Notes: a model not told the origin generated them from the letters alone. 64,000 nt of DNA from CAZHFW01 sp964531675 (GCA_964531675.1 CAZHFW010000010.1:39473-103472), one strand, 5' to 3'; positions 25,692 through 34,257 are shown, counted from the stretch's first letter. Numbers and translations: made by a program.

Positions 25692-26819
25692 ATGCCAAAC
25701 ACCAATCCCGCCAACCGCTTCGCCTGGGACTATCGGACCAAGGCCCTCCAGCTCGGTCCTCCCCCCGGCGCAGGCCCGGACGGCATCGGGATCATCGACC
25801 CCCACATCCACGTCAATGGCCGCCAGGCCGCCCTCATCTACAAAGAGGTCGCCAGGCTCTTTGGCGTCGGGCTCATCTACTCCCAGTCGCGCCTTGACCA
25901 GGCCGACGCGGTGAAGGACGTGCTGGGGCAGAACGTCCGCTTCATCGCGGTCCCCAACTTCGGCCAGAGCGACCGCCGCAAGGCCTTCGCCGAGGACTTC
26001 CTCGATCAGATCCACATCTGGCACGACCGCTACGGCTCGCGCATGATCAAGCTCTGGAACGCGCCCCGCCTCCGCGAACTCATCCCAGTCGAACATCAGC
26101 CCGACATCGTGCACCTCGACGGCAAGTGGCGCCTGGAAGCCGCCCGGCTCGCCCAGAAGCTCGGCATGATGATCATGACCCACACCGCCGACCCCGACAC
26201 CTGGTTCGCGACCAAGTACGCCGACGCTTCCAAATACGGCACCAAGCGCGACCAGTATCGAGGCCTCGAGATCGCCCTGGACACCTTCACCTGCCCCTGG
26301 ATCCTCGCCCACATGGGAGGCTCCCCCGAAGACCTCGACTTCCTCGATGGCCTGCTCACCCGCCACCCCAACGCGCATCTGGACACCTCCGCGACCAAGT
26401 GGATCGTCCGCGAACTCTCCAAGCACGACGACGCCCGCTTCCGCGACTTCTTCACCAAGTGGCGCTCGCGCATCTTCTTCGGCTCCGACATCGTGACCAC
26501 CGACGACCACGTCACGCCCAAGGCCAGTCGCGCCGGCACCGCCGCCGCCAGCCCGTTCAGCGATCTGGCCGACAGCCCCGAAGCCGCGTTCGATCTCTAC
26601 GCGAGCCGCTACTGGGCCCTGCGCACCATGTTCGAGACGTCCTACGAAGGCGAAAGCCCCATCGCCGACGGCGATCTGGCCATGGTCGATCCAAAGCGCT
26701 ACGACGCCATGAGCGCGCCGCGCTTGCGTGGGCGTGCGCTTCCCAAGGACATGCTCGCCGATCTCTATCAGAACAATGCCAGACGCGTCATCAACGCCTG
26801 GTGGGACGCCCATCCCTGA
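25692..26819 (+). CDS. metal-dependent amidohydrolase (TatD/TIM-barrel type)
   Basis: This 375-residue protein carries a metal-hydrolase signature spread along a TIM barrel: IIDPHIHVN near residue 40 (HxH), MIMTHTAD near 160, WILAHMGGSP near 205, and FFGSDIVTT near 260 with the conserved Asp. Such enzymes hydrolyse amides, lactones or decarboxylate aromatic acids (amidohydrolase_2 branch). The substrate is unknown. It is divergent from the GT4 gene with only 66 bp between starts. No Shine-Dalgarno sequence is clear before the ATG. Confidence 0.82.
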   Translation: MPNTNPANRFAWDYRTKALQLGPPPGAGPDGIGIIDPHIHVNGRQAALIYKEVARLFGVGLIYSQSRLDQADAVKDVLGQNVRFIAVPNFGQSDRRKAFAEDFLDQIHIWHDRYGSRMIKLWNAPRLRELIPVEHQPDIVHLDGKWRLEAARLAQKLGMMIMTHTADPDTWFATKYADASKYGTKRDQYRGLEIALDTFTCPWILAHMGGSPEDLDFLDGLLTRHPNAHLDTSATKWIVRELSKHDDARFRDFFTKWRSRIFFGSDIVTTDDHVTPKASRAGTAAASPFSDLADSPEAAFDLYASRYWALRTMFETSYEGESPIADGDLAMVDPKRYDAMSAPRLRGRALPKDMLADLYQNNARRVINAWWDAHP

Positions 26820-26873
26820 GTTGACGCTCGCGCGTTCATGATGCCGCCGCGCCGGCGCGAAAGGCCGAAACGA

Positions 26874-27731
26874 TCACTTGGTCGCCGAAGGCTTGGGCGC
26901 ATCGGCCGGCTTTGGCGTCTCCGCAGGCTTGGCCGCGGGCTTGCTCGGATCTGGCTTGCTCGGATCTGGCTTGCTCGGGTCTGGCTTGCTCGGATCCGGC
27001 TTGGGATTGGCTTTGGCCTTGGCGTCCGCGTTCGCCTCGGGCTTGACCCCGGTGTTCCTCTCCGGAGCCAGCGGATCTTCATCCTTGGCGGGCTTGGCAT
27101 CGTCCTTGATCTGGTCAGCCTCCGCCTTCGCGTTCGCAGCGGTGTCCTCGGCGCGCTTCACAGGCGTGGTCAGATCGATGAACGAGCGGAGCCGTTCGTC
27201 CAGCGCGCCCGACATCGGTTCGTCGAGCATGGCATTCACGCGTGCTTCCACCTCGACGGCCCGGAGCTTGTCGTCAAAGCCCGCGGTCGCGCTCACGAGC
27301 CTGAGCGTCGCGCCGCGGATCCGGCCCTTGAGGGTCTCGCCACCCGGACGACGCTTGGGATAGAGGAACCCGCCCCCGCCGTAGACGCCGATCTGCCCAT
27401 TGGCCAGCACGATGTGCCGGAACGTCACCGAGCAGGCGGTGTCGTCGATGGGCGTCTTGCCCGCCTCGGGCGCGACGAACAGGTGCACGTGCGTGAGCTG
27501 TCCCGACACCCCGCTTAGGTCGGCCTGCGGGTCAAAGACGTCCCGAGGCAGATCGGTCATGTACATGTCCGCGGTGTTCTTGTCCGAGTACCGATAGACC
27601 GAAAGCGTGGGTTCCAGCGTCAGGCTCCGCCCGCTCTCCACGCCGGTCAGGGTCACCCCGGGCGTGGAGCCGCAGCCGCCAAGGCCGATCACTCCCGCCA
27701 GCACGCACAAGCTCAGGACCGTCGTCTTCAT
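26874..27731 (-). CDS. lipoprotein with Pro/Lys repeat tail
   Basis: This 285-residue lipoprotein has a signal peptide ending in a lipobox (LGGC, Cys20). The globular part, to about residue 190, contains an immunoglobulin-like or beta-rich region with HVHLFVAPEAGKTPID and VTFRHIVLANGQIGVYGGG. The tail is charged and disordered and holds four tandem SKPDP units followed by more proline-lysine sequence, which could span the periplasm or bind the wall. Function is unknown. The ATG follows a TATCGT box by 7 nt. It is divergent from the SpoU methyltransferase gene. Confidence 0.78.
   Translation of the reverse strand: MKTTVLSLCVLAGVIGLGGCGSTPGVTLTGVESGRSLTLEPTLSVYRYSDKNTADMYMTDLPRDVFDPQADLSGVSGQLTHVHLFVAPEAGKTPIDDTACSVTFRHIVLANGQIGVYGGGGFLYPKRRPGGETLKGRIRGATLRLVSATAGFDDKLRAVEVEARVNAMLDEPMSGALDERLRSFIDLTTPVKRAEDTAANAKAEADQIKDDAKPAKDEDPLAPERNTGVKPEANADAKAKANPKPDPSKPDPSKPDPSKPDPSKPAAKPAETPKPADAPKPSATK
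26938..26997 (-). repeat. four tandem 15-bp units in a coding region
   Basis: Four near-identical units of GGCTTGCTCGGATCT (plus-strand reading) encode the SKPDP repeats of the lipoprotein tail. Because the unit is a multiple of three, copy-number change by slippage would alter tail length without a frameshift. Confidence 0.85.
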
Positions 27732-27738
27732 CGCCCCC

Positions 27739-27744
27739 ACGATA
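27739..27744 (-). promoter_or_regulatory. -10 box 7 nt before the lipoprotein ATG
   Basis: TATCGT on the minus strand is separated by 7 nt (GGGGGCG) from ATG 27731. A leaderless or nearly leaderless transcript is expected. Confidence 0.5.
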
Positions 27745-27803
27745 GTGCCTCCGCCGGGGGTTTGCCCGCCCCCGCAGCCCGCGCACCACGCCAACACTTC
27801 CCG

Positions 27804-28637
27804 GTGCCCGATCCACGCTTCATCCCGGTCGACTCCCTCGCCGACCCGCGCCTTGACCCATACCGCAACGTCAAGGACCGCGACCTGGAGCGTCTCCGCG
27901 CCGCCCACACCCAAAGCACCGGCCTCTTCCTGGTCGAAGGCGAACTGGTCGTCCGCGAGCTGGCCCGCAGCCGCTTCGCGATCGACTCGGTCCTGCTGAG
28001 CCACGCCCGCGCCGAGGCCATGCGCGACTGGCTCGAGTCTCTGCCGCCGGAGGTCCCCATCTACCTGGCGTCCCAGGACCTCATGAACCAGATCGTCGGG
28101 TTCGACATCCACCGGGGCGTGCTGGCCGCGGCCCGCCGGGGCGAGCCTCTGGACGCCCGCGACCTGATCGCCTCGGCCTCCACCCTGGTGATCCTGGAAG
28201 ACCTCACCAACCACGACAACGTCGGGGGCATCTTCCGCACCGCCGCGGGTCTGGCGGGGATTGACCATGCCGCGGTCCTGTTCACCCCCCGGACGTGCGA
28301 TCCGCTGTACCGCAAGTCCGTCCGCGTCTCCATCGGACAGGCCATGCGCCTGCCATTCGCCTGCCTGGCCGACTGGCCCGCCGCCTTGGACCAGATCCGT
28401 GCCGCGGGCTTCACCCTCATCGCGACCACTCCCGACCCGGACGCGGTCGCGCTGGACCAGTGCCCCAGGCCAGGCAAGCTGGCGCTCCTGGTCGGCTCCG
28501 AAGGGCCGGGACTCTCCCAGCAGGCTCTGGCCAAGGCCGACCGCAAGGTCCGGATCCCCATGCACGCCGGCGTGGATTCCCTGAACGTGGTCGTGGCCAC
28601 CGCCATCGCCCTGCACGCCCTGAAGCCCCTCCCCTGA
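27804..28637 (+). CDS. SpoU/TrmH-family RNA 2'-O-methyltransferase
   Basis: This 277-residue protein has an N-terminal RNA-binding substrate domain (FLVEGELVVRELARS) and a C-terminal SPOUT knot domain with LVILEDLTNHDNVGGIFRTA, LLVGSEGPGLS and VDSLNVVVATAIAL, the three SpoU motifs. It would methylate a ribose 2'-oxygen in tRNA or 23S rRNA using S-adenosylmethionine; the target is not predictable. The GTG at 27804 places the start just before the conserved FIPVDSLADPRL segment. A TTG at 27762 would add 14 residues and cannot be excluded. Confidence 0.88.
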   Translation: MPDPRFIPVDSLADPRLDPYRNVKDRDLERLRAAHTQSTGLFLVEGELVVRELARSRFAIDSVLLSHARAEAMRDWLESLPPEVPIYLASQDLMNQIVGFDIHRGVLAAARRGEPLDARDLIASASTLVILEDLTNHDNVGGIFRTAAGLAGIDHAAVLFTPRTCDPLYRKSVRVSIGQAMRLPFACLADWPAALDQIRAAGFTLIATTPDPDAVALDQCPRPGKLALLVGSEGPGLSQQALAKADRKVRIPMHAGVDSLNVVVATAIALHALKPLP

Positions 28638-28736
28638 CAAAGCCCTCGTCAGGCCCGTTTCCCGCACCCGGGATGAACTGAAACGTCTTTCCCTCCGTCT
28701 ACGTACCCTGTAGGGGAACCATCCACGGAGTTTGTC

Positions 28737-30008
28737 ATGCGCCTTCATGCTGTTTGCTCGCTCGTCCTCGCCGCCGGCCTCTGCCTCCCCGCGCTCGCCC
28801 AGTCCGACGGCGTGCTCCGCGAAGGCGAAGGCTCGCGCCGCACCCAGCTCAACGCCATGGAGCTCCAGCCCTTCCCCGCCTCGGCGTGGTCCACGCTCTC
28901 GGCCTGGAAGGACAACAAGTCCCCCTCCGCCGCCGACACCGACGGCAAGCCCGTGCTCATCCTCACCTGGTCGAGCTGGCACCCGAGCGGCGCCAAGGCC
29001 CTGGGACTCGCCCGCAAGCTCGCGGCCCAGTACGCCAAGGATGGCCTGGTCGTCGTCATCGCCCACCACCCCGAAGGCTTCGCCGACGCGGACGCTGAAC
29101 TCAAGAAGCCCATCCCGCAGGGCCAGCATCTCTTCTACGCGCATGACGCCAAGGGCGACTTCCGCAAGGCCCTCTTCTCCGATCAGGACCCCGACTTCTA
29201 CGTCATCGACCGCGCCGGGCAGCTCCGCTTCGCCGACGTCGCGACCGACGCGATCGACCACGCGGTGCAGATCGTGTGCGCCGAGACGCGTGAACAGGCC
29301 GCCGGACTGAACAAGAACATCGCCGACTCCCGAGCCGCTGCCGAGCGTGAGAGCCTCAAGTCCGCGGGCATCCGCGACAGCGTGACCGCGTCGAGCATCC
29401 CCGAACAGCCCTTCACCATGCCTTCCGACAGCGCGTACAACGCGGTGCGCTGGCCCAAGCCTCCCAAGGAAGAGAACACCAACACGCAGACCCCGGAAGA
29501 GCCCCGCAAGTTCGCGCTCCCGGACAACGCCCCGTTCTATCCCGAGAGCCGGGCGCTCAAGGGCCGTGGCCTCGTCGCCTACTTCTGGAGCCCCACGGTC
29601 CGTGCCAGCTTCGAAGGCATGGCCGATCGCATGGACCGCATCCAGGCCGCTGGCGGACGCGATCTGGTCGTCGTCGGCGTCATCACGCCCCTCAACGACC
29701 CCAACGCGGGCAACAACCAGGGCGAACCCAAGGAGCTCGACTGGCAGAAGGCCGTCAAGGGACGCGCCCTCAAGCACGTCATGCTCCCCGATCCCTCGGG
29801 CGCTCTGCTGAGCACCGCCGCCGGCCAGCGCGGTGCGCAGTTCCCCATCCCCTTCGCGATCGTCGCCAGCTCCGACGGCACCATCCGCTACGCGGGCAAC
29901 GCCAACGCTCCCGCCTTCCAGGCGACCATCGACGCGGTCCTCCGCGACGATCCGGGCGTCAAGGCCCGCCGCGCCGCCGAAGACGCCTACATCAAGTCCA
30001 AGCAGTGA
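28737..30008 (+). CDS. exported protein with two thioredoxin-like folds lacking cysteines
   Basis: This 423-residue protein has a signal peptide ending at PALA-QS. Two redoxin-like regions are visible: residues about 60-180 (PVLILTWSSWHPSGAKALG, then DFYVIDRAGQLRFADV) and about 265-410 (RGLVAYFWSPTVRASFEGM, then PIPFAIVASSDGTIRYAG). Where active thioredoxins have CxxC, these have WSSWHP and FWSPTV, so neither half should do disulfide chemistry. A scaffold or stress role in the periplasm is possible but unknown. TACCCT (28704-28709) and GGAG upstream of the ATG suggest a short normal leader. Confidence 0.75.
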   Translation: MRLHAVCSLVLAAGLCLPALAQSDGVLREGEGSRRTQLNAMELQPFPASAWSTLSAWKDNKSPSAADTDGKPVLILTWSSWHPSGAKALGLARKLAAQYAKDGLVVVIAHHPEGFADADAELKKPIPQGQHLFYAHDAKGDFRKALFSDQDPDFYVIDRAGQLRFADVATDAIDHAVQIVCAETREQAAGLNKNIADSRAAAERESLKSAGIRDSVTASSIPEQPFTMPSDSAYNAVRWPKPPKEENTNTQTPEEPRKFALPDNAPFYPESRALKGRGLVAYFWSPTVRASFEGMADRMDRIQAAGGRDLVVVGVITPLNDPNAGNNQGEPKELDWQKAVKGRALKHVMLPDPSGALLSTAAGQRGAQFPIPFAIVASSDGTIRYAGNANAPAFQATIDAVLRDDPGVKARRAAEDAYIKSKQ

Positions 30009-30045
30009 ACGCCCGCGAGCTTCTTCTGTGCATCCAAGCCGATCC

Positions 30046-30840
30046 GTGGCCCTGACCAGTCCCCTTCGCCGTGCTCTCAGGGCGTCGGTGGTCGGCGCGT
30101 GCATTGGGCTCGCGTCGGCGCTCTCAGGCTGCGCAGCAAGCACCCCAGCGCCCACTGTTCCCGTCGGACCTTTGCCCGAAGTGCAGCCGCCGGTGGTGAG
30201 CGTGATCGCGCACTCGGCCTTCGATCCGCGCCAGTGGCTCCGAGGCCAGGGCATCGCGGTGCACAACCGTGTGATCACCGCCGCCCACGTGGTGACCCGC
30301 TCCACCGGGATCCAGATCCCGCGCTCGCTCCGCATCAATGGCTACGACCTTCCCGTCCGCTCCCCGATGCATGGCGATCTGCCCACCATCGATGAGCTCT
30401 ACCGCCGCGGCACCATGCGCTCGCCCGACGCGGTGACCCAGGACTGGGTCTGCTTTGAAGTCGCCATCCCGCACCAGATCACCGACCTGGCGCTCTCGCT
30501 CCCGACGCATCCGCCCGTGAATGGTGAAACGCTCTACGCCGTCCGCGTCGATCCGGGTGAGAAGGCCGACGTCTACACGTACCGCGTCCTGACCGTGACC
30601 CATGGGGACTTCGAGTCCGAGCCTCTTCCCGAGCGGATGACCCTCGTGCGCATCGCCAACAACGAGCAGCTCCCGGGCTGGTCGGGCTGCTTCGTGGGGC
30701 GCTACACGCCAGGCCGTACGCCCGCCTGGGAGTTCGTGGGGATCCTCATCGGCCAGGTCGAAATCACGGGCAAAGTCGCGGCGATCGTGGTGATCAGACC
30801 GCCCGACCAGGCGCTCCAGTGGCTGACCGGGACCAAGTGA
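30046..30840 (+). CDS. trypsin-like (S1) peptidase lipoprotein, possibly degenerate
   Basis: This 264-residue protein begins with a lipoprotein signal (LSGC, Cys29). The core resembles a chymotrypsin-fold protease: VITAAHVV gives a candidate catalytic His81, a DWVCFEV or TDLALSL segment supplies Asp133 or Asp147, and GWSGCFVG supplies Ser213 in place of the usual GDSGG. The weak serine motif makes activity doubtful. The start is unclear because GTG codons at 30028 and 30046 both lack a Shine-Dalgarno sequence. The TGA overlaps an ATG (30840) in the trmL frame, although the trmL start is probably further on. Confidence 0.65.
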   Translation: MALTSPLRRALRASVVGACIGLASALSGCAASTPAPTVPVGPLPEVQPPVVSVIAHSAFDPRQWLRGQGIAVHNRVITAAHVVTRSTGIQIPRSLRINGYDLPVRSPMHGDLPTIDELYRRGTMRSPDAVTQDWVCFEVAIPHQITDLALSLPTHPPVNGETLYAVRVDPGEKADVYTYRVLTVTHGDFESEPLPERMTLVRIANNEQLPGWSGCFVGRYTPGRTPAWEFVGILIGQVEITGKVAAIVVIRPPDQALQWLTGTK

Positions 30841-30867
30841 TGCCGGATGGAATCGACGCGGGCACAC

Positions 30868-30873
30868 TATCCT
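30868..30873 (+). promoter_or_regulatory. -10 box 5 nt before the trmL GTG
   Basis: TATCCT is followed by CTGGT and then GTG 30879. No Shine-Dalgarno sequence is present, so trmL is a good leaderless candidate. Confidence 0.55.
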
Positions 30874-30878
30874 CTGGT

Positions 30879-31406
30879 GTGCTCCGCGCCCCGCTCTTTC
30901 ATGTCACCCTGCACGAGCCCGAGATTCCCAACAACACCGGGAACATCGGCCGCACCTGCGTCGCGGCCGGCAGCCGCCTGCACCTGATCCATCCGCTCGG
31001 CTTTGACACCTCGGAGAAGGCCTGCCGTCGCGCGGGGCTCGACTATTGGCCGCGCCTGGGCGTTCGCGAGCACGCGAACTGGGACGCGTATCTGGACGCG
31101 CTCACACAGGAGCAAGGCTGTGCGCCCAGGCTCTGGCTCTTCAGCGCCTTTGCGACGCGCCCGATGTTCGACGCGGATCTGCGTCGCGGCGATCACCTGG
31201 TCTTTGGCAAGGAGACCGCCGGCCTCCCGCCCGCGCTGCTCGAGCGTTACGCCGACCGGCTGCTGCTGCTCCCCATGGTCCCGGGCGAGCGCGGGCTCAA
31301 CGTCGCGACCGTCGTCTGTGCCGCGGTCTACGAAGGGATCCGCCAGCTCCTGGACCGCCAGGAATTGATGATCGGACCCGACGCGAGGCTGGCCGAGAGG
31401 CCGTAG
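30879..31406 (+). CDS. trmL: tRNA (cytidine(34)-2'-O)-methyltransferase
   Basis: TrmL methylates the wobble nucleotide of certain tRNA-Leu species. The 175-residue SPOUT protein shows HEPEIPNNTGNIGRTC at the N-terminus, HLIHPLGFDTSEKACRRAGLDYW, LVFGKETAGLPPALLERY and PGERGLNVATVVCAAVYEG, all typical. GTG 30879 makes the N-terminus match the family length; an upstream ATG at 30840 would add 13 residues. The last three codons and the TAG stop lie inside a GGCC-rich inverted repeat, so the natural end of the gene may have been altered by an insertion. Confidence 0.92.
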   Translation: MLRAPLFHVTLHEPEIPNNTGNIGRTCVAAGSRLHLIHPLGFDTSEKACRRAGLDYWPRLGVREHANWDAYLDALTQEQGCAPRLWLFSAFATRPMFDADLRRGDHLVFGKETAGLPPALLERYADRLLLLPMVPGERGLNVATVVCAAVYEGIRQLLDRQELMIGPDARLAERP

Positions 31407-31487
31407 GCCGTAGGCCAGAGGCCGTCGAACCCAAGTCGGCTTTCCGGTCCTGCGACGGCCTAAGGCCTAAGGCCCACGGCCTCTTCT
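31395..31487. repeat. gene-less copy of the GGCC-rich inverted repeat
   Basis: The left arm (31395-31427) and right arm (31453-31487) are imperfect reverse complements built from GGCCGTAGGCC- and GGCCTAAGG-like units around a 25-nt centre. The same units border the four-helix-bundle gene at 57604-58078. Here no gene is enclosed, so this looks like a solo or MITE-like derivative. The left arm begins inside trmL and supplies its stop codon. Confidence 0.7.
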
Positions 31488-31582
31488 CCCCCCGAACCCG
31501 CCCCCCTCCGCCGACGTACCACCCCTGACCCGTCTTCTGATCTTCTCTCCTCCAACGAGCGTGCCGCCCGCCCTGCGGGCGG

Positions 31583-31588
31583 TACACT
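31583..31588 (+). promoter_or_regulatory. -10 box for the small lipoprotein gene
   Basis: TACACT is 9 nt from ATG 31598, leaving a leader of only two or three bases. Confidence 0.45.
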
Positions 31589-31597
31589 CGTTTTGGG

Positions 31598-31840
31598 ATG
31601 AACCGATTCTCGACCAACCCGACCCGTCCGTACGCCCCGGCCGCCCGCGCGGGGCTGCTCGCGCTGGCTCTGCTCCTGGCCGCCACGGGCTGCAAGAAGC
31701 CCCTTCTGACGCCCACCGAAGAACGCAGCCAGTACGACCGCTACGACGCGATCCGAGGCCAGCGCACTTCCGCGTACAACTACGACGAGTTCGGCACCAG
31801 AAAGCCGAACCTCCGCGGCCGTCTGCTCCCCAAGGAGTGA
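31598..31840 (+). CDS. small lipoprotein of unknown function
   Basis: This 80-residue precursor has a signal peptide with lipobox AATGC (Cys32) and a mature part of about 49 residues: a lysine- and proline-containing start, then a tyrosine- and arginine-rich stretch (RSQYDRYDAIRGQRTSAYNY) and the end LRGRLLPKE. No known domain is recognised. Lipid anchoring at the inner or outer membrane is predicted. Being short with a clear lipobox and its own -10 box, it is likely a real gene. Confidence 0.72.
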   Translation: MNRFSTNPTRPYAPAARAGLLALALLLAATGCKKPLLTPTEERSQYDRYDAIRGQRTSAYNYDEFGTRKPNLRGRLLPKE

Positions 31841-32129
31841 GACCACAACCTGTCGTGGGTCCCCTTGGGTGTGCCACCAGCAGCCCGCACAGACTGCACA
31901 ACCCGCACACAAGTCATCCCCAGTGCAGACCTTGGGGATGACCGTCGCGCAAAATCTCCTGGGTCCGTTGTTCAATATCAGGGGGTTTTCTGGACGAAAA
32001 GGGATAACGTTGGTCGAGCCCTTGCACCCGCGCGTCTCCGTGGGACAATCTCAGGCCGCTCGACCCCAAGACTCGCCGACCTGTCGGCACGATCGGGCCT
32101 CCCCGATCCGCGGATTCCGAAAGGCTGCA
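31841..32129. other. intergenic leader of the amidase gene
   Basis: This 289-nt gap has no gene. It contains a perfect 9-bp hairpin (TCATCCCCA at 31914-31922 with TGGGGATGA at 31933-31941) that lacks a T-run and so is not a standard terminator. It also has a possible -10 box, TAACGT, near 32004. AAGG precedes the downstream ATG. Confidence 0.45.
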
Positions 32130-32810
32130 ATGGCCCGTTCCGGCTCTGCATCTGGTCGTTCCAAGTCCCGCGCCACGCCGATCGCGTCGCGCGCGGGCAT
32201 CGTCTGGGTTGCGCTCATCGGCGCCATGTCGGGCGTCGGCGGCCTCATGTGGGCCCTTGACGGCACCGTCGCTCCCCGCATGGATGGCGTCGCGCTCCCC
32301 GCGCTGGTTGCCTCCGCCGGACCCGCCTCCATCGAGTCCATCTTCAGCACCCGCGCTCCGATCGCGACCGCCAAGTGGGACTCCATCGTGATCCACCACT
32401 CGGCCTCGCCCGTCGGTTCGCCCGCCACCATCGAAGCCCAGCACAAGGCCATGAACTTCCAGGGCCTGGGCTACCACTTCGTGATCGGCAACGGCACCGG
32501 TACCGACGATGGCGAGCTCTACGTCGGCTACCGCTGGCGCGACCAGCTCCCCGGCGCCCACGTCGCCGGCCCCAAGGGTGACGCCCTCAACCGCACCTCC
32601 ATCGGAATCTGCCTCGTCGGCGATGGCCGTCGCAAGCCCTTCACCGAGCAGCAGATGCGCCGCCTGACCCAGCTGGTCAGCTCGCTCATGGAAAAGTGCG
32701 GCATCCCCGCCGACCACGTGTACCTGCACAGCGACGTCGCCGAAACCGCCGATCCGGGCAAGTTCTTCCCGGTCACGAGCTTCCGCGATCAGCTCCGTGC
32801 CGCCAAGTAA
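32130..32810 (+). CDS. N-acetylmuramoyl-L-alanine amidase (amidase_2 type)
   Basis: This 226-residue protein has an N-terminal membrane anchor or uncleaved signal (residues about 20-45) and a periplasmic amidase_2/PGRP-like domain. The zinc ligands appear to be His89 or His90 in IVIHHSAS, His200 in YLHSDVAET and Asp208 in ADPGKFFP. Asp in the last position matches AmpD/AmiD rather than animal PGRPs. It should cut the bond between N-acetylmuramic acid and the stem peptide. AAGG lies upstream of the ATG and a terminator follows the stop codon, so it is probably transcribed alone. Confidence 0.88.
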   Translation: MARSGSASGRSKSRATPIASRAGIVWVALIGAMSGVGGLMWALDGTVAPRMDGVALPALVASAGPASIESIFSTRAPIATAKWDSIVIHHSASPVGSPATIEAQHKAMNFQGLGYHFVIGNGTGTDDGELYVGYRWRDQLPGAHVAGPKGDALNRTSIGICLVGDGRRKPFTEQQMRRLTQLVSSLMEKCGIPADHVYLHSDVAETADPGKFFPVTSFRDQLRAAK

Positions 32811-32837
32811 TCCCCAAAGCACCCCAAGGAAAGCCCC

Positions 32838-32869
32838 CCAGAGGTCGATAGGACTTCTGGATTTTGTTT
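32838..32869 (+). terminator. rho-independent terminator
   Basis: A 9-bp stem (CCAGAGGTC / GACTTCTGG, one G-T pair) with a 5-nt loop is followed by ATTTTGTTT, 27 nt after the amidase stop codon. Confidence 0.8.
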
Positions 32870-33245
32870 ATCGGCACCTGGATCTGCCGATCCGGTGAAA
32901 CCCGGAGCCTTGGGATCCGAACAGGCAACCATGCTTCCGCTGCCGCGTTGAACTTTGGCCGTCACGTGGCGATACTGATGGCCCGCGCCAGATACTGGGA
33001 GGCCCCGTCAGGGGCTCTCAGAGTCCGGAGGCATCCCGGTCGGTTCTCGGTCGGGTCGGTTGGTTTACATCGAGGTTGGTTGGCGTTCAGGGAGGTACGC
33101 AGCCGGAAAACGCACGCGAGCGATCGGTCCAGACTTTCCGCGCTCCAAGACGGTGCGCTTTCAGGAGCGCATCAGCTTTCGAGCCGATCGTCTGAGAAGA
33201 TTCCAGAGTTCGGGTTCTGCAGCGAGTCGTGAAGGGAAGACGCGG
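32870..33245. other. non-coding region upstream of the Ser/Thr kinase
   Basis: No gene is seen in these 376 bases. The stretch has a GGCCCC-GTCA-GGGGC hairpin near 33001-33019 and a run of GTCGG/GTTGG repeats at about 33040-33085. GAAGGGAAG lies before the kinase TTG. It is probably the promoter and a structured leader, but no known RNA family is recognised. Confidence 0.4.
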
Positions 33246-34154
33246 TTGGCGACGACGTTCAACAAGGGTGAGATGATCGAGGACTACCGCGTCATTGCCG
33301 AACTCGGCAAGGGTGCGGCGTCGACCATCTACGTCGTCCAGGAGAGCCGGTCCAAGCAGGTCTGGGCCCTGAAACACGTCGAGAAGAACGGTCCCAAGGA
33401 CGACCGCTTCCTCGAGCAGGCCGAGACCGAGTACGAGGTCGCCTCCAAGCTCGACCATCCCAACATCCGCAAGATCGTTCGCCTGTTCAAGCGCCGCGAA
33501 GGCCTCCTGACCGTGAAGGAACTCTTCTTGGTCATGGAGCACGTCGACGGCGTCTCCTGCGACATCAAGCCTCCCAAGACCTTCGAGGCGATGGTCCACA
33601 TCTTCCACCAGACCGCCGAGGCCATGGCCCACATGCACGACATGGGCTTTGTCCATGCGGACATGAAGCCCAACAACATCGTCGTGACCGCCGCCGGCCA
33701 GGCCAAGCTCATCGACCTCGGTCAGTCCTGCAAGATCGGGACCGTCAAGCCCCGCATCCAGGGCACCCCCGACTACATCGCGCCCGAGCAGGTCCACCGC
33801 CGCCCGATCGTCCCCAAGACCGACGTCTACAACCTCGGCGCGACCATGTACTGGGTCCTGACCCGCCGGCACATCCCCACCGCGCTGCCCAAGGGCGACT
33901 CGCTGGTCAGCTCCCTGGATGACGCCCTGATCCAGAAGCCCACGCCCTGCCAGGAGATCAACCCACGCATCCCAGCCAAGCTCGCCGAGCTGGTCATGCA
34001 GTGCGTGGAGGTTGATCCCGCCGATCGCCCGGCCGACATGCACTATGTCGCCGATCGCCTCAATCTCATCGAGGGGATGCTCCGGGCCAAGGGCACGCCG
34101 ATGGCCAACGTCTCGGACCTCGACAACGAGGACGAGTCCAGCCCGGCCGCCTGA
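33246..34154 (+). CDS. Hanks-type serine/threonine protein kinase
   Basis: This soluble kinase of 302 residues has no membrane helix. A glycine-rich loop (ELGKGAASTIYVV) precedes the ATP-binding Lys43 in WALKHVE. The catalytic loop reads VHADMKPNN (HRD is HAD, Asp139, Asn144), the metal-binding DFG is DLG (158-160), and the activation segment ends IAPEQ. All core residues for catalysis are present, so activity is expected. TTG 33246 is chosen for its GAAGGGAAG site; ATG 33273 would remove nine residues. A metallophosphoesterase gene starts 104 nt downstream on the same strand, which suggests a kinase-phosphatase pair. Confidence 0.85.
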   Translation: MATTFNKGEMIEDYRVIAELGKGAASTIYVVQESRSKQVWALKHVEKNGPKDDRFLEQAETEYEVASKLDHPNIRKIVRLFKRREGLLTVKELFLVMEHVDGVSCDIKPPKTFEAMVHIFHQTAEAMAHMHDMGFVHADMKPNNIVVTAAGQAKLIDLGQSCKIGTVKPRIQGTPDYIAPEQVHRRPIVPKTDVYNLGATMYWVLTRRHIPTALPKGDSLVSSLDDALIQKPTPCQEINPRIPAKLAELVMQCVEVDPADRPADMHYVADRLNLIEGMLRAKGTPMANVSDLDNEDESSPAA

Positions 34155-34257
34155 TCCGATCGCGACGATTTCTCCCGATCGCGGGCCCTATGGTCCGCGG
34201 TTTGCGTCTGGTTTCTGATTCCATCGTCCCAGGACGGGGTCTCTCGTGGAGGCGGGC

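Noticed and set aside
31914..31941. Hairpin as terminator of the small lipoprotein gene
   Set aside because: The stem is perfect but no T-run follows on either strand.
32890..32945. Cobalamin-riboswitch-like GGTGAAACC box before the kinase
   Set aside because: Only the short core word resembles a B12 box; the other conserved elements are missing and the downstream gene is not a B12 gene.
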